Shown: piece after piece, positions 19,401 to 30,540 of the stretch
How the letters are laid out: each line of letters starts with the position of its first letter
How positions within the stretch are numbered: position 1 is the stretch's first letter
Source of the DNA: Micropterix aruncella
Taxonomy: Eukaryota > Arthropoda > Insecta > Lepidoptera > Micropterigidae
Direction: 5' to 3'
Length of the DNA stretch: 64,000 nucleotides
NCBI GenBank assembly: GCA_944548615.1
Contig: OX155965.1
Location: forward strand, 22,472,756 to 22,536,755
The notes under the pieces: generated by a model
Database searches by the model: none
Seen by the model: only the letters and a program-made list of their open reading frames with translations
What the model was told of the DNA's origin: nothing
Made by a program: the position numbers and the translations under genes

Positions 19401-21027
19401 TGAGGCACCGGAAGCAGGCTCCGGAACTCTGCACCCATCTTGAGCGCTGGATTTCCGTCAACTTCAGAAACTTCTTACACCGCGCGAGGATGTGTCCTCG
19501 CGTGAGGCACATCTCGCACTTCGGGCCGCCTTCCTGTGGACCGGAAGCTGCGGGCGGCGTGTTCTTCGTGTATTTCGTGAAGTTCTTCGGTTTCGGCTGC
19601 GCTTGCTTTGAAGCGGATGTCGACTGCTCTGTATCAGCGTGCGTCGTGTACACCCGCTTCGGTGCAGGCTTCGACTCGTACCCCTTCGGTTTGGACGGCT
19701 TAACTCCCCAGTTGGCTCGATTCACCGCCGTGGCCTGTCGCCCGAGTTTGTCCATGTACTCTGAGAAATCGAATAATGACGGATTGCCTCCGTGTCTCTC
19801 TATAATGGCTTCACTCCAGCCCGACAGGTGATGGCCCGACAGCTTGGCTTCCAGTTCGCGCAGTATCTCCAGGTTATACGCGTACTCTGGTCGCTTCAGG
19901 GACCTCATTGAAGCTATGAGGTTGCCAACTGTCACCGTGAAATCGATCACTTCTTCGCTTGTCGATGAAGTGCTGGTCAATGGCCGCAAGCCGCGCACCT
20001 GGTTGATAAGGCGCCCGATGAGAAGGTCTGGTCTCCCGAATCGTCGCTCTAGTGTTTCTCTTATCCGTAGTAGTTGCTCTGGATCGGAGAGAAGAGCGGA
20101 CACAGTTTGATATGCCTTTCCCTTCAGGCACCGCTGTAGTCGTGTCATGACTTCAGCTCGCGTCAAGATCTGGGTCTGCTGCTCCAGCTGTGACGCGAAG
20201 ACCAGCCACCGTTCTGGGTCACCGTCGAACACCGGCAATTCCCGCGGCAATGTATGCCGCAAGAGAATCCCTTCGCACGCAGTGGTCGCGTGCGGTGTCG
20301 GTGATTGTGGCGGGCCTGGTGCTTGCGGGAAAGCGCCTGCGAAGGCGTCCATATCCCTCGCTCGTTGCCGCTGCGCCGTGTCCCCTACCGCCTGGTTTGA
20401 GTGGTCGATCCACTGCGGTATGGGAGTTTTCTCGAGGGGGATCCGAGAGCGTGCCATCGAACGTCCAATGCTTGGAGCGTCCTCGGCCTCTTCTTCCTCA
20501 GCGACGATGATGTCTTGCTCGAGTTCCGTGGCTCGGCGCAGGTCGGCGAGTCTCGCCTGCAGCGTCTCCGTTCGGTTACGGATTGAAGCATCGCGCAGCT
20601 CGGATATCTCGTCCTCAATTCGCTGTTTCTCGCGAAATGCTCGCTGTGCTGCCTCGGCGAAGCGACGCTTGCACCTACTGTGCGGCGTCATGCCGCTTTC
20701 ACGGCTGCATAGACTCGCTGTCCAGTCGGCGGGCCTTCCTGTCGCACCCCCTTGAGTTGTAGCGGCTGCATTGTCCACGACGTACGGCGTGCCGCGCTCC
20801 GGGTATGCGCCTGCTACCCGAGCTGCTGGCGTTAGTGGCTGCGCTGTCGGTGGGCCCATCGCCCCCTGAGGCGAGTTGCCAACTCGTGTTACCGTGACGC
20901 TCGTGGTTGCTAGGTCGCTCATCTGTGAATCTTGGATTGTGACCTCTGTCACGGTGTCGCCGTCCCTCGCAGCGCTGCGGTCAGCTGCTTGTGGGTTGAG
21001 ACGACTTTTTCCACTACGAAGGCTCAT
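16420..21027 (-). CDS. BEL/Pao Gag-Pol polyprotein lacking integrase
   Basis: This is a single open frame of 1535 residues coding for the particle and replication enzymes of the element. A DUF1759-type Gag domain lies at ~258-440. Two CX2CX4HX4C zinc knuckles follow at 504-517 and 538-551. The aspartic protease (LLDEGSSVTLI) is at ~631-641. Reverse transcriptase shows D960 in FTADIKEMF and YMDD with D1039/D1040. RNase H has D1222, E1265, D1295 and D1341. The frame stops soon after HPFTRLLIKHH, where the zinc-binding part of integrase should begin, and the polypurine tract follows only 17 bases after the stop. The DDE integrase core, usually several hundred residues, is therefore deleted. The last ~10 residues appear to be in a different frame from the original C-terminus. 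Nothing else looks damaged, so capsid, protease and reverse transcription could still work. Confidence 0.93.
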   Translation of the reverse strand: MSLRSGKSRLNPQAADRSAARDGDTVTEVTIQDSQMSDLATTSVTVTRVGNSPQGAMGPPTAQPLTPAARVAGAYPERGTPYVVDNAAATTQGGATGRPADWTASLCSRESGMTPHSRCKRRFAEAAQRAFREKQRIEDEISELRDASIRNRTETLQARLADLRRATELEQDIIVAEEEEAEDAPSIGRSMARSRIPLEKTPIPQWIDHSNQAVGDTAQRQRARDMDAFAGAFPQAPGPPQSPTPHATTACEGILLRHTLPRELPVFDGDPERWLVFASQLEQQTQILTRAEVMTRLQRCLKGKAYQTVSALLSDPEQLLRIRETLERRFGRPDLLIGRLINQVRGLRPLTSTSSTSEEVIDFTVTVGNLIASMRSLKRPEYAYNLEILRELEAKLSGHHLSGWSEAIIERHGGNPSLFDFSEYMDKLGRQATAVNRANWGVKPSKPKGYESKPAPKRVYTTHADTEQSTSASKQAQPKPKNFTKYTKNTPPAASGPQEGGPKCEMCLTRGHILARCKKFLKLTEIQRSRWVQSSGACFRCLRTGHYARNCRTAQETHPLLVDSKRAARSPPRQEETDEDRKDVAGNNYHVKAERATEGQTFTCVAKPDVLLRVASIVLRGPKSSIPILALLDEGSSVTLIEDSVAREIGVCGKQSAIVLKSVAGPRKEKSRLVDLEVRDALNSEWHQMTSVHTIERLNGPEQESLGSKWDKWPHLHGIQIPQYRGKAQMIIGMDNYRLIAPRSIVWGPPGLPTATRSLLGWTISGQVQKNSDQAAVYHTGMESLDQLVNDYLQTEESGVAVRRPQQKRHEHAEATMAATTHFQNGRWETGLLWRHEGERLPPSRFHAVSRLKSLETRLRKEPAVAEAYCTKMSEYVTKGYAVELPEEEIRRHGPRTFYLPHFCVVNPNKPAKIRIVFDAASKVSGRCLNDALETGPDLLNALLGILLKFREKAVAFTADIKEMFLRVQIREADQDSQRFLWRNLRTDQEPRTYKMRSMIFGASSSPCSAQHVKNMNAQAHAGEFPEAVAPIIHKHYMDDYIDCADSEEEAIQLARSVTEVHRRGGFELCDWSSNAAAVLTAMAAKPTGKISLNLGKAGASERVLGLEWDPGNDKLSFSCKFPRVDAAILAGEERPTKRQMLSLAMSIFDPMGLLSPFTIKAKILLQEVWRSQIDWDQVLSEDTYQKWLRWLAELDCIKECRVPRWYRPADTANLTLHVFCDASESAYAAVAYLVSKSDTVRSVAFVASKAKVAPLKPMTIPRMELMAAVIGSRLAATIKKETTLLINKTTMWTDSTTVAQWIRNDPRRYNVFVAHRLGEIDELTGTSDWRWIPTTENVADEATRDKERCDLSEQSRWFSGPAFLLQDEEDWPAETWATEKPDIEVRAVYSTQQGAQLIRMERFSSWNRLVRSMAYALRFVEMCRRRSQPRGGDTLAQEEVDRATEVLIRQAQEEMFPQECNHLSKGEIVDQHSRLYSLTPCLNRKRHIVLSGRIGAAKGVSRTVKEPVVLCPKHPFTRLLIKHHQSGRNSRGRK

Positions 21028-21077
21028 CGTGATTTACTGGTGCACGACGGGAGAGTAACGGTATTTTACTGATGGCG

Positions 21078-21095
21078 ATCCGGCTCGAAGGACCA
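21078..21095 (-). other. primer-binding site for tRNA-Tyr
   Basis: The plus strand reads ATCCGGCTCGAAGGACCA, identical to the 3' end of eukaryotic tRNA-Tyr including CCA. The element strand therefore carries an 18-nt complementary site, 7 nt inside the 5' LTR. This is the usual place for first-strand priming. Confidence 0.85.
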
Positions 21096-21102
21096 GCTTC
21101 TA

Positions 21103-23447
21103 TGTTGCGCCCGTTGCCCAACATATGCAGTGCCCTGTGGCACGGACCGACCCAGCGCTGTGTGAACCCAGGACTGTAAAAAGAGGTCCACCGCTTGGTC
21201 GCCGCTTGCCCCGTAACGGGCGGCCACGACACCTGCTGCAAGCCTCGATACGCCTCAGTCTGTCTATTACCACCGTTTTACTCCCCGTCCCCTGCACCAA
21301 TAAAACACGCCTTCGCTTTCACAAGTGCCAACACGGCATATTATTTTTCGATGAACTTCAATGACACACCATAAATTTATAAACATGAGATCTTAGTCTA
21401 GGATGCATAACCAAGTGCATAAGGTGTATAACAAATACATTACATATCGGTATACATAACAAGTATACAGTTTTACAAATCAGACATAAGTATATAATTA
21501 ACCTAGGTACATAACAACGTTATTGAAATCTTTATTGTAAAGTAAAATCAGTATATAACAATTAATCTTATTTTCTAAGTGTCGCTATCCTGTTCTTCCC
21601 GGGCAGCGGGTCGAACAAGATCTTTCGTGGTCGGTTGTCGAGCGGCGTCTCTGTGCGCCTGCGTGCTCCTGAGTGCGCCTGAGTGCGCCTGGGTGCGCCT
21701 GTGTGCGCCTGTGTGCGTCTGCGTGTGCCTGACTGCGCCTGGGTGCGCTTGTCTGTGCTGCGTCCGCCTGTGCTGCGTCCGCCTGTGCTGCGTCCGCCTG
21801 TGCTGCGTCCGCCTGTGCTGCGTCCGCCTGTGCTGCGTCCGCCTGTGCTGCGTTCGCCTGTGCTGCGTCCGCCTGTGCTGCGTCCGCCTGTGTCCGACTG
21901 CGCCTGTGTGCGCCGTCTGACCGCGTGTGCGCCGCGTGGGTGCCGCGTGTGCGCCGATGCTCACCAGACTGCGCCTTTGTGCGCCCGTCTGCGCCCGCGT
22001 GCGTCCGACTGCGCCTGTGTGCGCCGTCTGACCGCGTGTGCGCCGCGTGTACCCGACTCTCCGAAGGTCCCAACTTGGACCGGCGCTCGAACTCCACGAC
22101 TGGAGCGAGCGTCCCGTCGACCGTAAATCACGAGTCGGACCGTAATTCCCGACTCGGACCGGCACTCAACTCCCCGAATAGGAGAGAGTGTCTCGTCGAC
22201 CGTAGTGTCCTTTACTTGGACGGGCTCAATACTGCACGGTGCAGTAGAGCCGCTCGCGACTGGCTTCCAGACTGCAAGGGCAGTGGAGCGGTTCCAGGTC
22301 GCGGTCCTAGTAGTCGTTGGGGGTTCCTTCCTTCCTTCCTAGTCGGTTGACTGTTTGCTGTGGAACTGAGAGAGCGAGTGATTTGGTATGGCCCGGGGGC
22401 CCATATTTGTACTCACTTCCGCGGTTCTCGCCGTGCACCTGTCGTGCACCTGCTTTCGTGTCCACCAATGGACACGCCGCGGACAGCTTTCCGTGAAAGG
22501 TGGGGATCTTCCCTTTTCTATTGACCTCTCGCACTCTCCTAGGAGAAAAGCTATCTCCTCTCCTCTAAAAGCCGTTACGGTACGCTCCGTGTTTGTCCAG
22601 ACTTCAGGGCCGACCAACAGTTTTTGGTTGGCGGCTACTGGCTCGTTAGAGCGCATTCCTGATTGGTCGGCAACCAACCAATCAGAGAATGGCTCAAAAC
22701 CCATCCTGTCCTTTGGAGTGGATTCTTCGGGTTCCAAACATCATCAGAGTCTGGCCCGGTACCTCACGTATGCGTTCCCGTTGTTTTCGTGTCTGCTAGT
22801 ATCTTCGAAATCGGCTGAGGGCAATTTTCCGGCAACGTAAACTTGAATCGATGATTCCTGTGTTTCTGTTTACTTGCCGGTGGTCGGTGGTGATGGTGCC
22901 TTGTTTTCTACTCCCCTATAACAGTTTTTCACTATTTTTGGGAGTAGAAAATACCACGTGTTTTCTCTCGTGTTTCACGGTTTCTTACTATAAACTCGTG
23001 AATTTTCACGGCAGGTCGTAAGAGGGGTGCTATATGCATGTACCTCCACTCTTATACAACTGTTTCGGGCAGTATTTCCCGCTTTCATTTCCGGTTTGAC
23101 GCGTTCAATACTGTCCGTTTTCGGCACCAAAGTTCGTCTCCTAGCTATGTTAGAGCTGGCGGTCGTAGGGAGTCTCGCTCGCTCGGTCTCTGTGTGGGAG
23201 CGGGCGGCCGTAGGCCGTCTCGCTCGCTCGATCCGTGTGGGAGCGGGCGGCCGTAGGCCGTCTCGCTCGCTCGATCCGCTCTAAGCGGCGCCTGTGATGT
23301 CTATAAAGGTAACCCGAGACAATTTTGCCATTTTTCTCGAAAAAATGAGTTTTCTGCAAATTTCTTATGCTTCCTCGGGCACCCTCATAGCGGCCGTAAA
23401 TCATCTATTTTACGGCCGGCGACGTCGCTACTGACGGCGTCGCAACA
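21103..23447 (-). repeat. 5' LTR of the BEL/Pao element
   Basis: This is the second 2345-bp LTR at a constant offset of 7055 from the other copy. The predicted reading frames inside the two LTRs are identical, and I saw no base difference in the lines compared. On the minus strand it is upstream and should hold the promoter; I could not place the start site with confidence. Confidence 0.93.
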
Positions 23448-23452
23448 TGCCT

Positions 23453-23692
23453 AATGCTAAATAAAAAAATGCGTTGAAGATGCCGTGAAAAATAAAATCA
23501 AGTAAACTAAAATTTAAGTAAAAAATTAAATTTCAAATAATCTTAAAAGGTATGTGATAATATATGGTTGTATATATAAATGGATGAATATATAAACTAG
23601 AAATATTTTTAAAACCGTATTCTTAAAAATTAAAATACAGTGGTTCACTTTTTGTAATGGCAGTCATTTTTTATAGTTTGGGCTATAGGGGG
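23453..23692. other. AT-rich flank with 3' block of repeat R
   Basis: GTGGTTCACTTTTTGTAATG and GGCAGTCATTTTTTA at 23638-23680 match blocks at 32243-32290 and 37870-37905. They appear to belong to the distal part of repeat R, interrupted here by the palindromic MITE. Confidence 0.45.
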
Positions 23693-24317
23693 GTTTCCTC
23701 AGGAAAAAATCCGGAAGTATTTTTTTCACCGGTTTTATATGTATTTTTGGACGCTGAATCCGATTTTCAACTTTGCGACCTCGCCAGAGGTTAGCTTACT
23801 TCAGGAATAGCGAAAATAAGCGAAAAATTGCATTTCATTTTGTTTTTCGCTTTTAATTCATGAATAGAGCATTTTTTGATAACTTTTAAAACAAAATGAG
23901 ACTAGATAAAATTTCCTACATTTCATATTTATCGACTTAATTCCTCCGATGTACCAAACCGCCGCCAAAGCGCGCTCAAAAATAGTTTATTTCACTTAGA
24001 GAAAAACTCAGAAAATGGCATTTTGAAAGTGCGGTAGAGCCGCGCTATGGACTTTGTGGCATAAAATGACCATGACCGTCTGTGAATATGAATTGTAGGA
24101 AATGTTTTCTACTCTAATTTTGTACTGAATAGTCCTTATCGAGAAATGCTTTATTCGTGAATTATAAGCGAAAAACTAAATGTAATGCATTTTTTTGCGG
24201 TTTTTCGCGATTCCTGAATTTAGCTCACCTCTGGCGAGGTAGTAAAATCGGATTCAGCATCTAAAAATACATATAAAACCGTTGAGGAAAACACCTCCGG
24301 ATTTTTTTCCCGGAAAC
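23693..24317. mobile_element. long palindromic MITE (foldback element)
   Basis: The left arm (~23693-23945) and right arm (~24065-24317) are imperfect inverted copies: GTTTCC...AAATCCGGA, CGGTTTTATATGTATTTTT, CTGAATCCGATTTT, CCTCGCCAGAGGT and TTTCGCTT.TAATTCA.GAAT occur in both. About 120 bp separate them. No coding capacity and no certain target duplication were found. The size and structure are those of a foldback-type MITE. Confidence 0.8.
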
Positions 24318-26430
24318 GACACTCTTAGATCTCATATGCTAAGACTATATTATTCCTTCTATTATATTTACTTGTTTTTTTATGTTCAATATGGTGGCGT
24401 TCGTGGTGGGGTAGTGTGGCTGCGCTTTATAATTGGCACTCTAAACACGTATATATCTCCCCCTTTTATATATCTATTCATACATTTTTACTTGTGGAAC
24501 CTTGTAATTGGCCTTATATACATATTAATTTGTAATAACCGTATACCTAGCTGTAGGATTCCTAAAATTAATAAAATTAAATAAAAATAAAATAAAAATA
24601 AAACAATCCTATTTCGAAATAAAATTATAATATAATAACACGAATTTCTAAATCATAACTCTTATTATTTTATTGTTATTTACATAAAGATGTATTTTTT
24701 TATGTTGGTTTCAATACGTAATAATTACGCACTTTGAAGTTCAGTTCTAATGGATGGCATTCTATCTCTCCGTATTATATAGGTATGTGATATAATCATC
24801 CTATATAAACGTGCTATAAATGGCACTAATAATTGACTTTTATTATTGTTGTCATTGATTAAATTATTGAGTTTAGATAAACAATCAGTCCTTTATAAAA
24901 AAAACTACTATTAGTATCGCAATCAATGCTATCAGCGCCACCTGCATTTGGTTGCCAAAATGTACTATGGAGTTGAGCAGTCTAATAAAATATGTAATCA
25001 ATGCTCCGATTTCCGAATCCATATTTTCGAAACTGATGATCGATGCATAACTTGATTGGCAGATTTGGCTTGTTCCGGCTTGGTTTAATTCTTTTTACTC
25101 CAAAATTAAAAAATCGATTTTGTAGAAATATATGGATTATTATTCAGAACTAGAATTAAAGCACCTTCGTAACTTACTGTTTGCTATTCAAAAGATAGGG
25201 AATTTAATATTGCAAGTTTATTGGCTAATCACAAAAATACCCTTTTATAGTGAGAAAAATTGGCGCTCTGGGATATACCTACGAGTAGGTACAGCAGGTA
25301 AAAAGTATCAACAAAAAAAAAATTTTGGACAAATTCTCTCGATAGTACTAATGAACCAGCAGAGCTATATTTGAAAGAATAAAAATACATGTTAAACAGA
25401 AAGGCTCTTACTGTCTTTCATTAGAAAGCATTTTTTATTCTGAAGGGTCGAACATAAGGGACACAAATTAATTCAGTCCGGTTGCCTAACAATAAATTTC
25501 TTACAAACTTGTAATCAGAAAAGTCGTCAAAAAAATGATGGAGTAAAAAAGTGATGTTTAGCAACAACCATTTTTTTAATCCACCTGCGGCGCTTATGCG
25601 GCCTGCCACCCCCCCCCCCCCCCCAAACCCAGCTTCAAATTTGCCGCAACATACGTAGATACCTACCTTAACTAACTCCTACCTTCAACGCAAGCCACTG
25701 CCCCTAATTATTTACCTACCCTTCATGTTTGTTTTAACCGCCGAGCGATAAAAAGAGGACATGTGAGTACCTAAGCATGTTAAAAAAGGGGGCGGGCTCA
25801 GTCGCGTACGAGGCGTAATATTTTACGTGAAAACGCCAGGTCTTCGATTCCATTGAGGGATTTTATTCAAAGAATAAATACAATTTAGTTTCTGATACAT
25901 TCTCGCGTTTAGCGCTGGCAGTTGAATTTTCTTTACCGCTTACCTTCTTCGATGCTCCTATTTTTTTCCTTCAATTATTACCTTATTTGAGTTTTATTTA
26001 TTACAAATTTATAGAAAAAAATTTTTTTTTTAAACAAAACAATTTGGTTATTTTTGTAACAGTCAGTACCTATTGCTTCAGTTTTAGCTAGACCCTATAA
26101 ATCGCTTTCCAACCATACGCATCCTAGCTCAACGAGCACGATCAGCATCCTAGCTCAAAGAGTTCGCAAGATAGTCTGCCTTCAAAGTTTGCATTAAGCA
26201 TAAGTTAGTGTATCTATTAATTACTTATCTATTAATTTCAATATTATTATTTTTTTGTGTTTTCTGGTAAATATTTATATTTTTTGGTAAAGATTAATGT
26301 TTATTTAGGTAGTATTGCAATACTTGTAGGAGTTTTTTAAGCCTACGAAAAAAAATCTTTCTTATCTCAATTCTTTTATTGTAAACAAGTTTTTCTTCTT
26401 TTAAACATGTACGATATTTGGCTTTCTTTT
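24318..26430. other. intronic AT-rich DNA
   Basis: No gene is supported. A 16-base C run lies at 25609-25624, and AAATAAAATAAAA tracts near 24575-24605 suggest a LINE or repeat tail. The rest shows no recognisable element. Confidence 0.4.
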
Positions 26431-26760
26431 TACACGACTGCCCAACAAAAAAGAAGTGTAATGTGTTCAGGATTCATCTATTTATGTTTCCGTATCTTTA
26501 TTCCACCATAACTCCTAAACGCTTAAACCGATTTAGAAGTGTGTAAAATTGTTAGAATTGTTATGTCATTTCAAATGTCATAGCGTAGCGTACTGTCCAA
26601 ATAGCAAGTAAGAATTTGTCTAAATGTCCAAGTGTCAATAAATTGACTTAAATATATCGTGTTTAGTGTCAAATGAAAGGTATAATTGAGTATATTTAAC
26701 ACAGATATTTTATGAAGAAACCGTAGTAAAAATAAATTTAAATACAATAATTCAGTTTTT
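26431..26760. repeat. dispersed repeat R, copy 2
   Basis: It reads ACGACTGCCCAACAAAAAAG, GTGTAATGTGTTCAGG, CCATAACTCCTAAACGCTTA, AATAGCAAGTAAGAATTTGTC and TCGTGTTTAGTGTCAAATGA in the same order as the copies at 13385 and 37515. No coding sequence is present. Confidence 0.65.
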
Positions 26761-28354
26761 TATTCCTTTGATTATATTTGCTTGTTCTATGTTTAAAACG
26801 TTTGCCCTGGAACAAGTTATTACTTAGTTCGGCGGTATGGGACCGATCATGACTTCATTTGATGTAGGTTTATTAATTTTTAACCCCTCCTATCGCGCGG
26901 TAAAAATTTAGCCGTCACTTCTGCGCGGACCAGTTTCGCGCGTGAAGTCGATGGCCTTGAGAAAAACGACCATACCTTTTAAACTACTATACGGATCGTA
27001 AAAATAATAACTGTAAAATGATCGCATTGAAATTTGAAATATAAAACATTATAACATTATCTCGTAAAACAATTAAAATAATAATGAATAAATATTACAA
27101 AGTTGGCGAACTGAAAAAAAGTCGCCTATTCAATTCATTTCGATGTTTTTATCACAAAATAAGTAAAATATGCAAAAATTGTAAATACAGTTATGTTCTT
27201 TATTAAATACTTTACCAAAACTTATATCTTGTTTCACTTATTTGCATACAAAAATATTTAGTTACTCATCCAAGAAAAAATCTATGTATTCTCGTAAAAA
27301 AAAAAATTTTTTTTTTGGGGTTACTTAAAAGTTGTTTTTTATATGAAATTCTTTCAAAATAACTTTTCCACTATATCATTCTTCTTAGAAAACACACCAA
27401 AACTTTCAGCTTTGTCTGATATTACAGAAAAATCTAAACTTTTTTGAGTTAGCATTGTAAACTTGCTAACTTTGACGGAAACTTTGATAATACAAAAATG
27501 GTTAAAGGATTTTCAAATAATATGTCTTATTATATGCTTATTATATGTCTAGTAACTAAATAGTATACTCCAGAGAGTCACATTTCATAGAAAAACAATT
27601 AAAAAAACCCAATCAAAATGTGGTAACGAAGAGCGGCGGATAAAAAAATGTTCGATGTCAAATTAGAAATCAAGTTGAATTGAGCAAAATATAGCTAATT
27701 TTGTGATTATATACGATGTAAATGAAATAATAGCTGTTTCATAAGCGAATTAAACGAATATTATGTCATAATTAGCGATTTTTCGTCATAATTCGCGAAA
27801 AACAAACGAACATTTTTTGCAACGCGTAGTAGGACGAACTATTTTACGCGATAATTCGTGGAAAAAAGCAGATTAGCTGTCCCAAATTAGAAATTCTCTT
27901 TCGGAAACCTTCCTAGAATGCAAATTACTTACGGTTTTGCAGGAAATAGCACATATATATTATTATAGCGATAAATTTTATTACCTTTCGCTTACCATTG
28001 TTGCAAACTCTGTAGGCACATTGCCATAAGAAATTAATAAATAAATAATTAAAAGGCACGAGTACCTCTATCTTTCTGTATCTCTCTTTTTCGCCCGTCA
28101 CATCCAGATATTAAATCGGTAATGGCATTTCTTAGCAATCAAGTAATTAGGTAAATATGTAGTACGCAGTATAAAAGTTGTTAAAAAGTAGTAGGTTCCT
28201 AGTATAATAATAAAGGTTCGATACTCATTGGATATATTATGTAAGAGAAATCGTTTCATATTACGCTCTAACGTATTGATCTGGCTCGTTTGCTATAATC
28301 TAGAATAATAGTCTATATAGTAGAATAATAATGATAGTAATAGTAATAGAGTAA
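26761..28354. other. intronic AT-rich DNA
   Basis: Nothing is recognised. An A-run followed by a T-run near 27297-27318 and a GCGAATTAT/ATAATTCGCG word repeated between 27740 and 27860 were noticed but do not define an element. Confidence 0.4.
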
Positions 28355-28357
28355 AAC

Positions 28358-29422
28358 AGTAAGCTAAAGAGACTAGGAGTCCACGGAGATCTATACAGGT
28401 GGATATCATCGTACGTAGCTAACCGTCACCAAGCTGTGGTTGTTGGAGGATTCAGGTCGAACTTTGCATCAATTCCGTCCGGGGTACCGCAGGGTTCACA
28501 CTTGGGTCCTCTGCTCTTCAACGCCTATCTTTACGATATTAGTTCTTGTTTCACAGCTGGTCGTCACATTTTATACGCGGATGACCTGAAAATCTATGCT
28601 GAGGTGACTGACGTGGCAGACTGCCTCCGGTTACAGGAGGATATCGACCGCCTGTCACACTACTGTGTACTTAATAAACTCTCTCTAAATGCTACTAAAT
28701 GTAACAGTATAAGCTTCAGCCGTAAGAGAGACTTGGTGCAGTTCAGTTATCACATTAATGGTGAAGTGATCCCTAATGTAAAATGTATTCGGGACCTCGG
28801 AGTACAAATTGATCACAAGTTGCTTTTCGATCAGCATATAGAAAGTATGGTTAGCCGAGCTTTGAGAACACTAGGATTTGTGACCCGTATCTCAAGACCT
28901 TTCTCCAATATAAATGTCCTGAAGATGTTATATTTCGCTTACGTTCGCAGTACCGTGGAATTTGCGTCCTCAATTTGGAATCCGCAATATTCGGTCTACA
29001 GAACCAGGATAGAATGTATCCAAAGGCGTTTTTTAAAACACATCAATTATCGTGGACGCTTCGGTCTTCCTACGTACGAGAGCAGACTGGACCACTTCGG
29101 TATTCAAGCTCTAGAAGACCGACGCACTGTGGCTGATATGGTACTGTTACACAAAGTTATCCACAATACCATAGATAGTCCATACCTTGTTGCAAACTTA
29201 CGTTTTTTCGTTCCTCCGCGATTAATTCGTAATTCACGCACTTTTGAGGTCTCTCGTGCCAATACCAACTACGGGAAAAATTCCATCGCTTATAGGATAA
29301 TGTGCACGTACGACTCTCGTTTCTCCACCATCGACATTTTCAACCTCAACCAACCGACGTTCGTTAAAGAATTATTTAAATCAATTGCACCTAACGAGCT
29401 TGTTAACATCTATCTTTCTTAG
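28358..29422 (+). pseudogene. LINE ORF2 reverse transcriptase, C-terminal part
   Basis: Open from the truncation point through to the stop at 29420-29422, about 354 residues. GVPQGSHLGPLLFNAYLYDI and YADDLKIY are the catalytic reverse-transcriptase motifs B-C of the Jockey/CR1 group, with the paired aspartates intact. DLGVQIDHKL, EFASSIWNPQY, RIECIQRRFLKHINYRGRFG and LEDRRTVADM are the family's thumb and C-terminal segments. The endonuclease and reverse-transcriptase motifs before the LGVHGDLY segment are missing, so it cannot act alone, although no internal stop remains. That suggests a fairly young copy. Confidence 0.85.
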
Positions 29423-29870
29423 TTATATAATTTTCATGCAACTTATCAGTAGCTACTACAAATATTTATAAATATTTATTATATATCTAAAAAAAACTAT
29501 AAACATCAATAAATATCTGTATCTATATACCCACTATAAGACCTATTTATATCTTTATTTATATCTATAGACATATACACATACCATCGTCTAACTCCTT
29601 CTTCTTAATCACTTCCAATTCCCTACCTCTCCCATCGGTTTTCTATTTTAATTTTCTATTTAACATGTACTTAGTTTATTTTATAATTAATTTTTAAGTT
29701 TAATATGCCGAAATCCAAATGCGTAATATGCGGAAATCTGTTAATTTCATAGGAAACGATTATCGGCGTAATGTTTTTCTCTTTTTCTACATTATGTTTA
29801 TGCACACGTTTCAATTGTATGCGCTGTATGTTTCCAGAAATAAAATAAAATAAAATAAATAAAAACAATA
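28358..29870 (+). mobile_element. LINE family A-related element, 5'-truncated
   Basis: Non-LTR retrotransposon fragment containing the distal half of ORF2 and a 3' UTR that ends in AATAAAATAAAATAAAATAA near 29865. The 5' truncation falls at about 28358, where an in-frame stop in flanking DNA (28352) precedes coding sequence. Its protein is the best preserved LINE product in the window. Confidence 0.85.
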
Positions 29871-30540
29871 ATAATATGAATAGTAGTAGGTACCTAGAAT
29901 AATAATAATAGTCTATAGTATAATAATAGTTATAGTCTAGAATAATAGCCTTAAGAAATAATTAACGATTTGGAATTATCTGTAAGGTTAATTATGTTTT
30001 GGGAAGTAAATAAATAAATAAAGTACCTATAAATAAAATATGTGTCATCAATAACCTCACTAGCTAGAATCTTACACGTATATACATATATAATCTCTGG
30101 ATTTAGGCAGTTGGTTACTATCGTATCAATATTCAGCGATTATCGCGTGTTTTCGTTGCGACGAAAACTCTGACAAGCACAACTTATGGAGATTTTAACG
30201 TAAAAAATATGTCATTACATCGAAATAATTATTGCATTTATTCGTTCGTAAACGTGTCCGGGCCAGATTACGACATGTCTCTCCAAAAGTGTGCGGCCTC
30301 GATTGCCTTATCGTTCGCCTTTTGTAGATCCTGGTCTGTGATGGGGGTCAGGTCAATAATGCTATGTTAACGTGGCGTCATTGCAACGCCACTTATATGG
30401 TGCATTAACAGACAATCGCCAACTGCGGTTGATGCAAGTATGTAGTACCGTTGCTGCAATACCGTGCTACCATGCGATCCGTGAAATGATCCCTTCTATT
30501 CAACCAACCAGCCAAATAAGATGACCATCTTGAAATACTT
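29871..30540. other. intronic AT-rich DNA
   Basis: No gene or clear element is seen. Repeated AATAATAATAG words near 29870-29950 are simple sequence; the 30230-30480 part is less AT-rich and unique. Confidence 0.35.

Larger units (their letters stand above)
14048..23447 (-). mobile_element. BEL/Pao LTR retrotransposon, full length but integrase-deleted
   Basis: The 9400-bp element reads on the minus strand. It is bounded by two 2345-bp LTRs (TGTTGCG...CGCAACA) and flanked by a perfect 5-bp target duplication, TGCCT at 14043-14047 and 23448-23452. The internal 4710 bp hold a primer-binding site, one long Gag-Pol frame and a polypurine tract. The LTRs look identical wherever I compared them, including a shared variant unit in a tandem repeat, so the insertion is recent. 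The integrase catalytic core is missing, so integration must have been supplied by another copy. Confidence 0.93.

Noticed and set aside
16414..20755. Numerous plus-strand frames up to 202 residues inside the BEL/Pao internal region
   Set aside because: Antisense shadows of the Gag-Pol frame; composition is Arg/Ser rich as expected from reversed codons.
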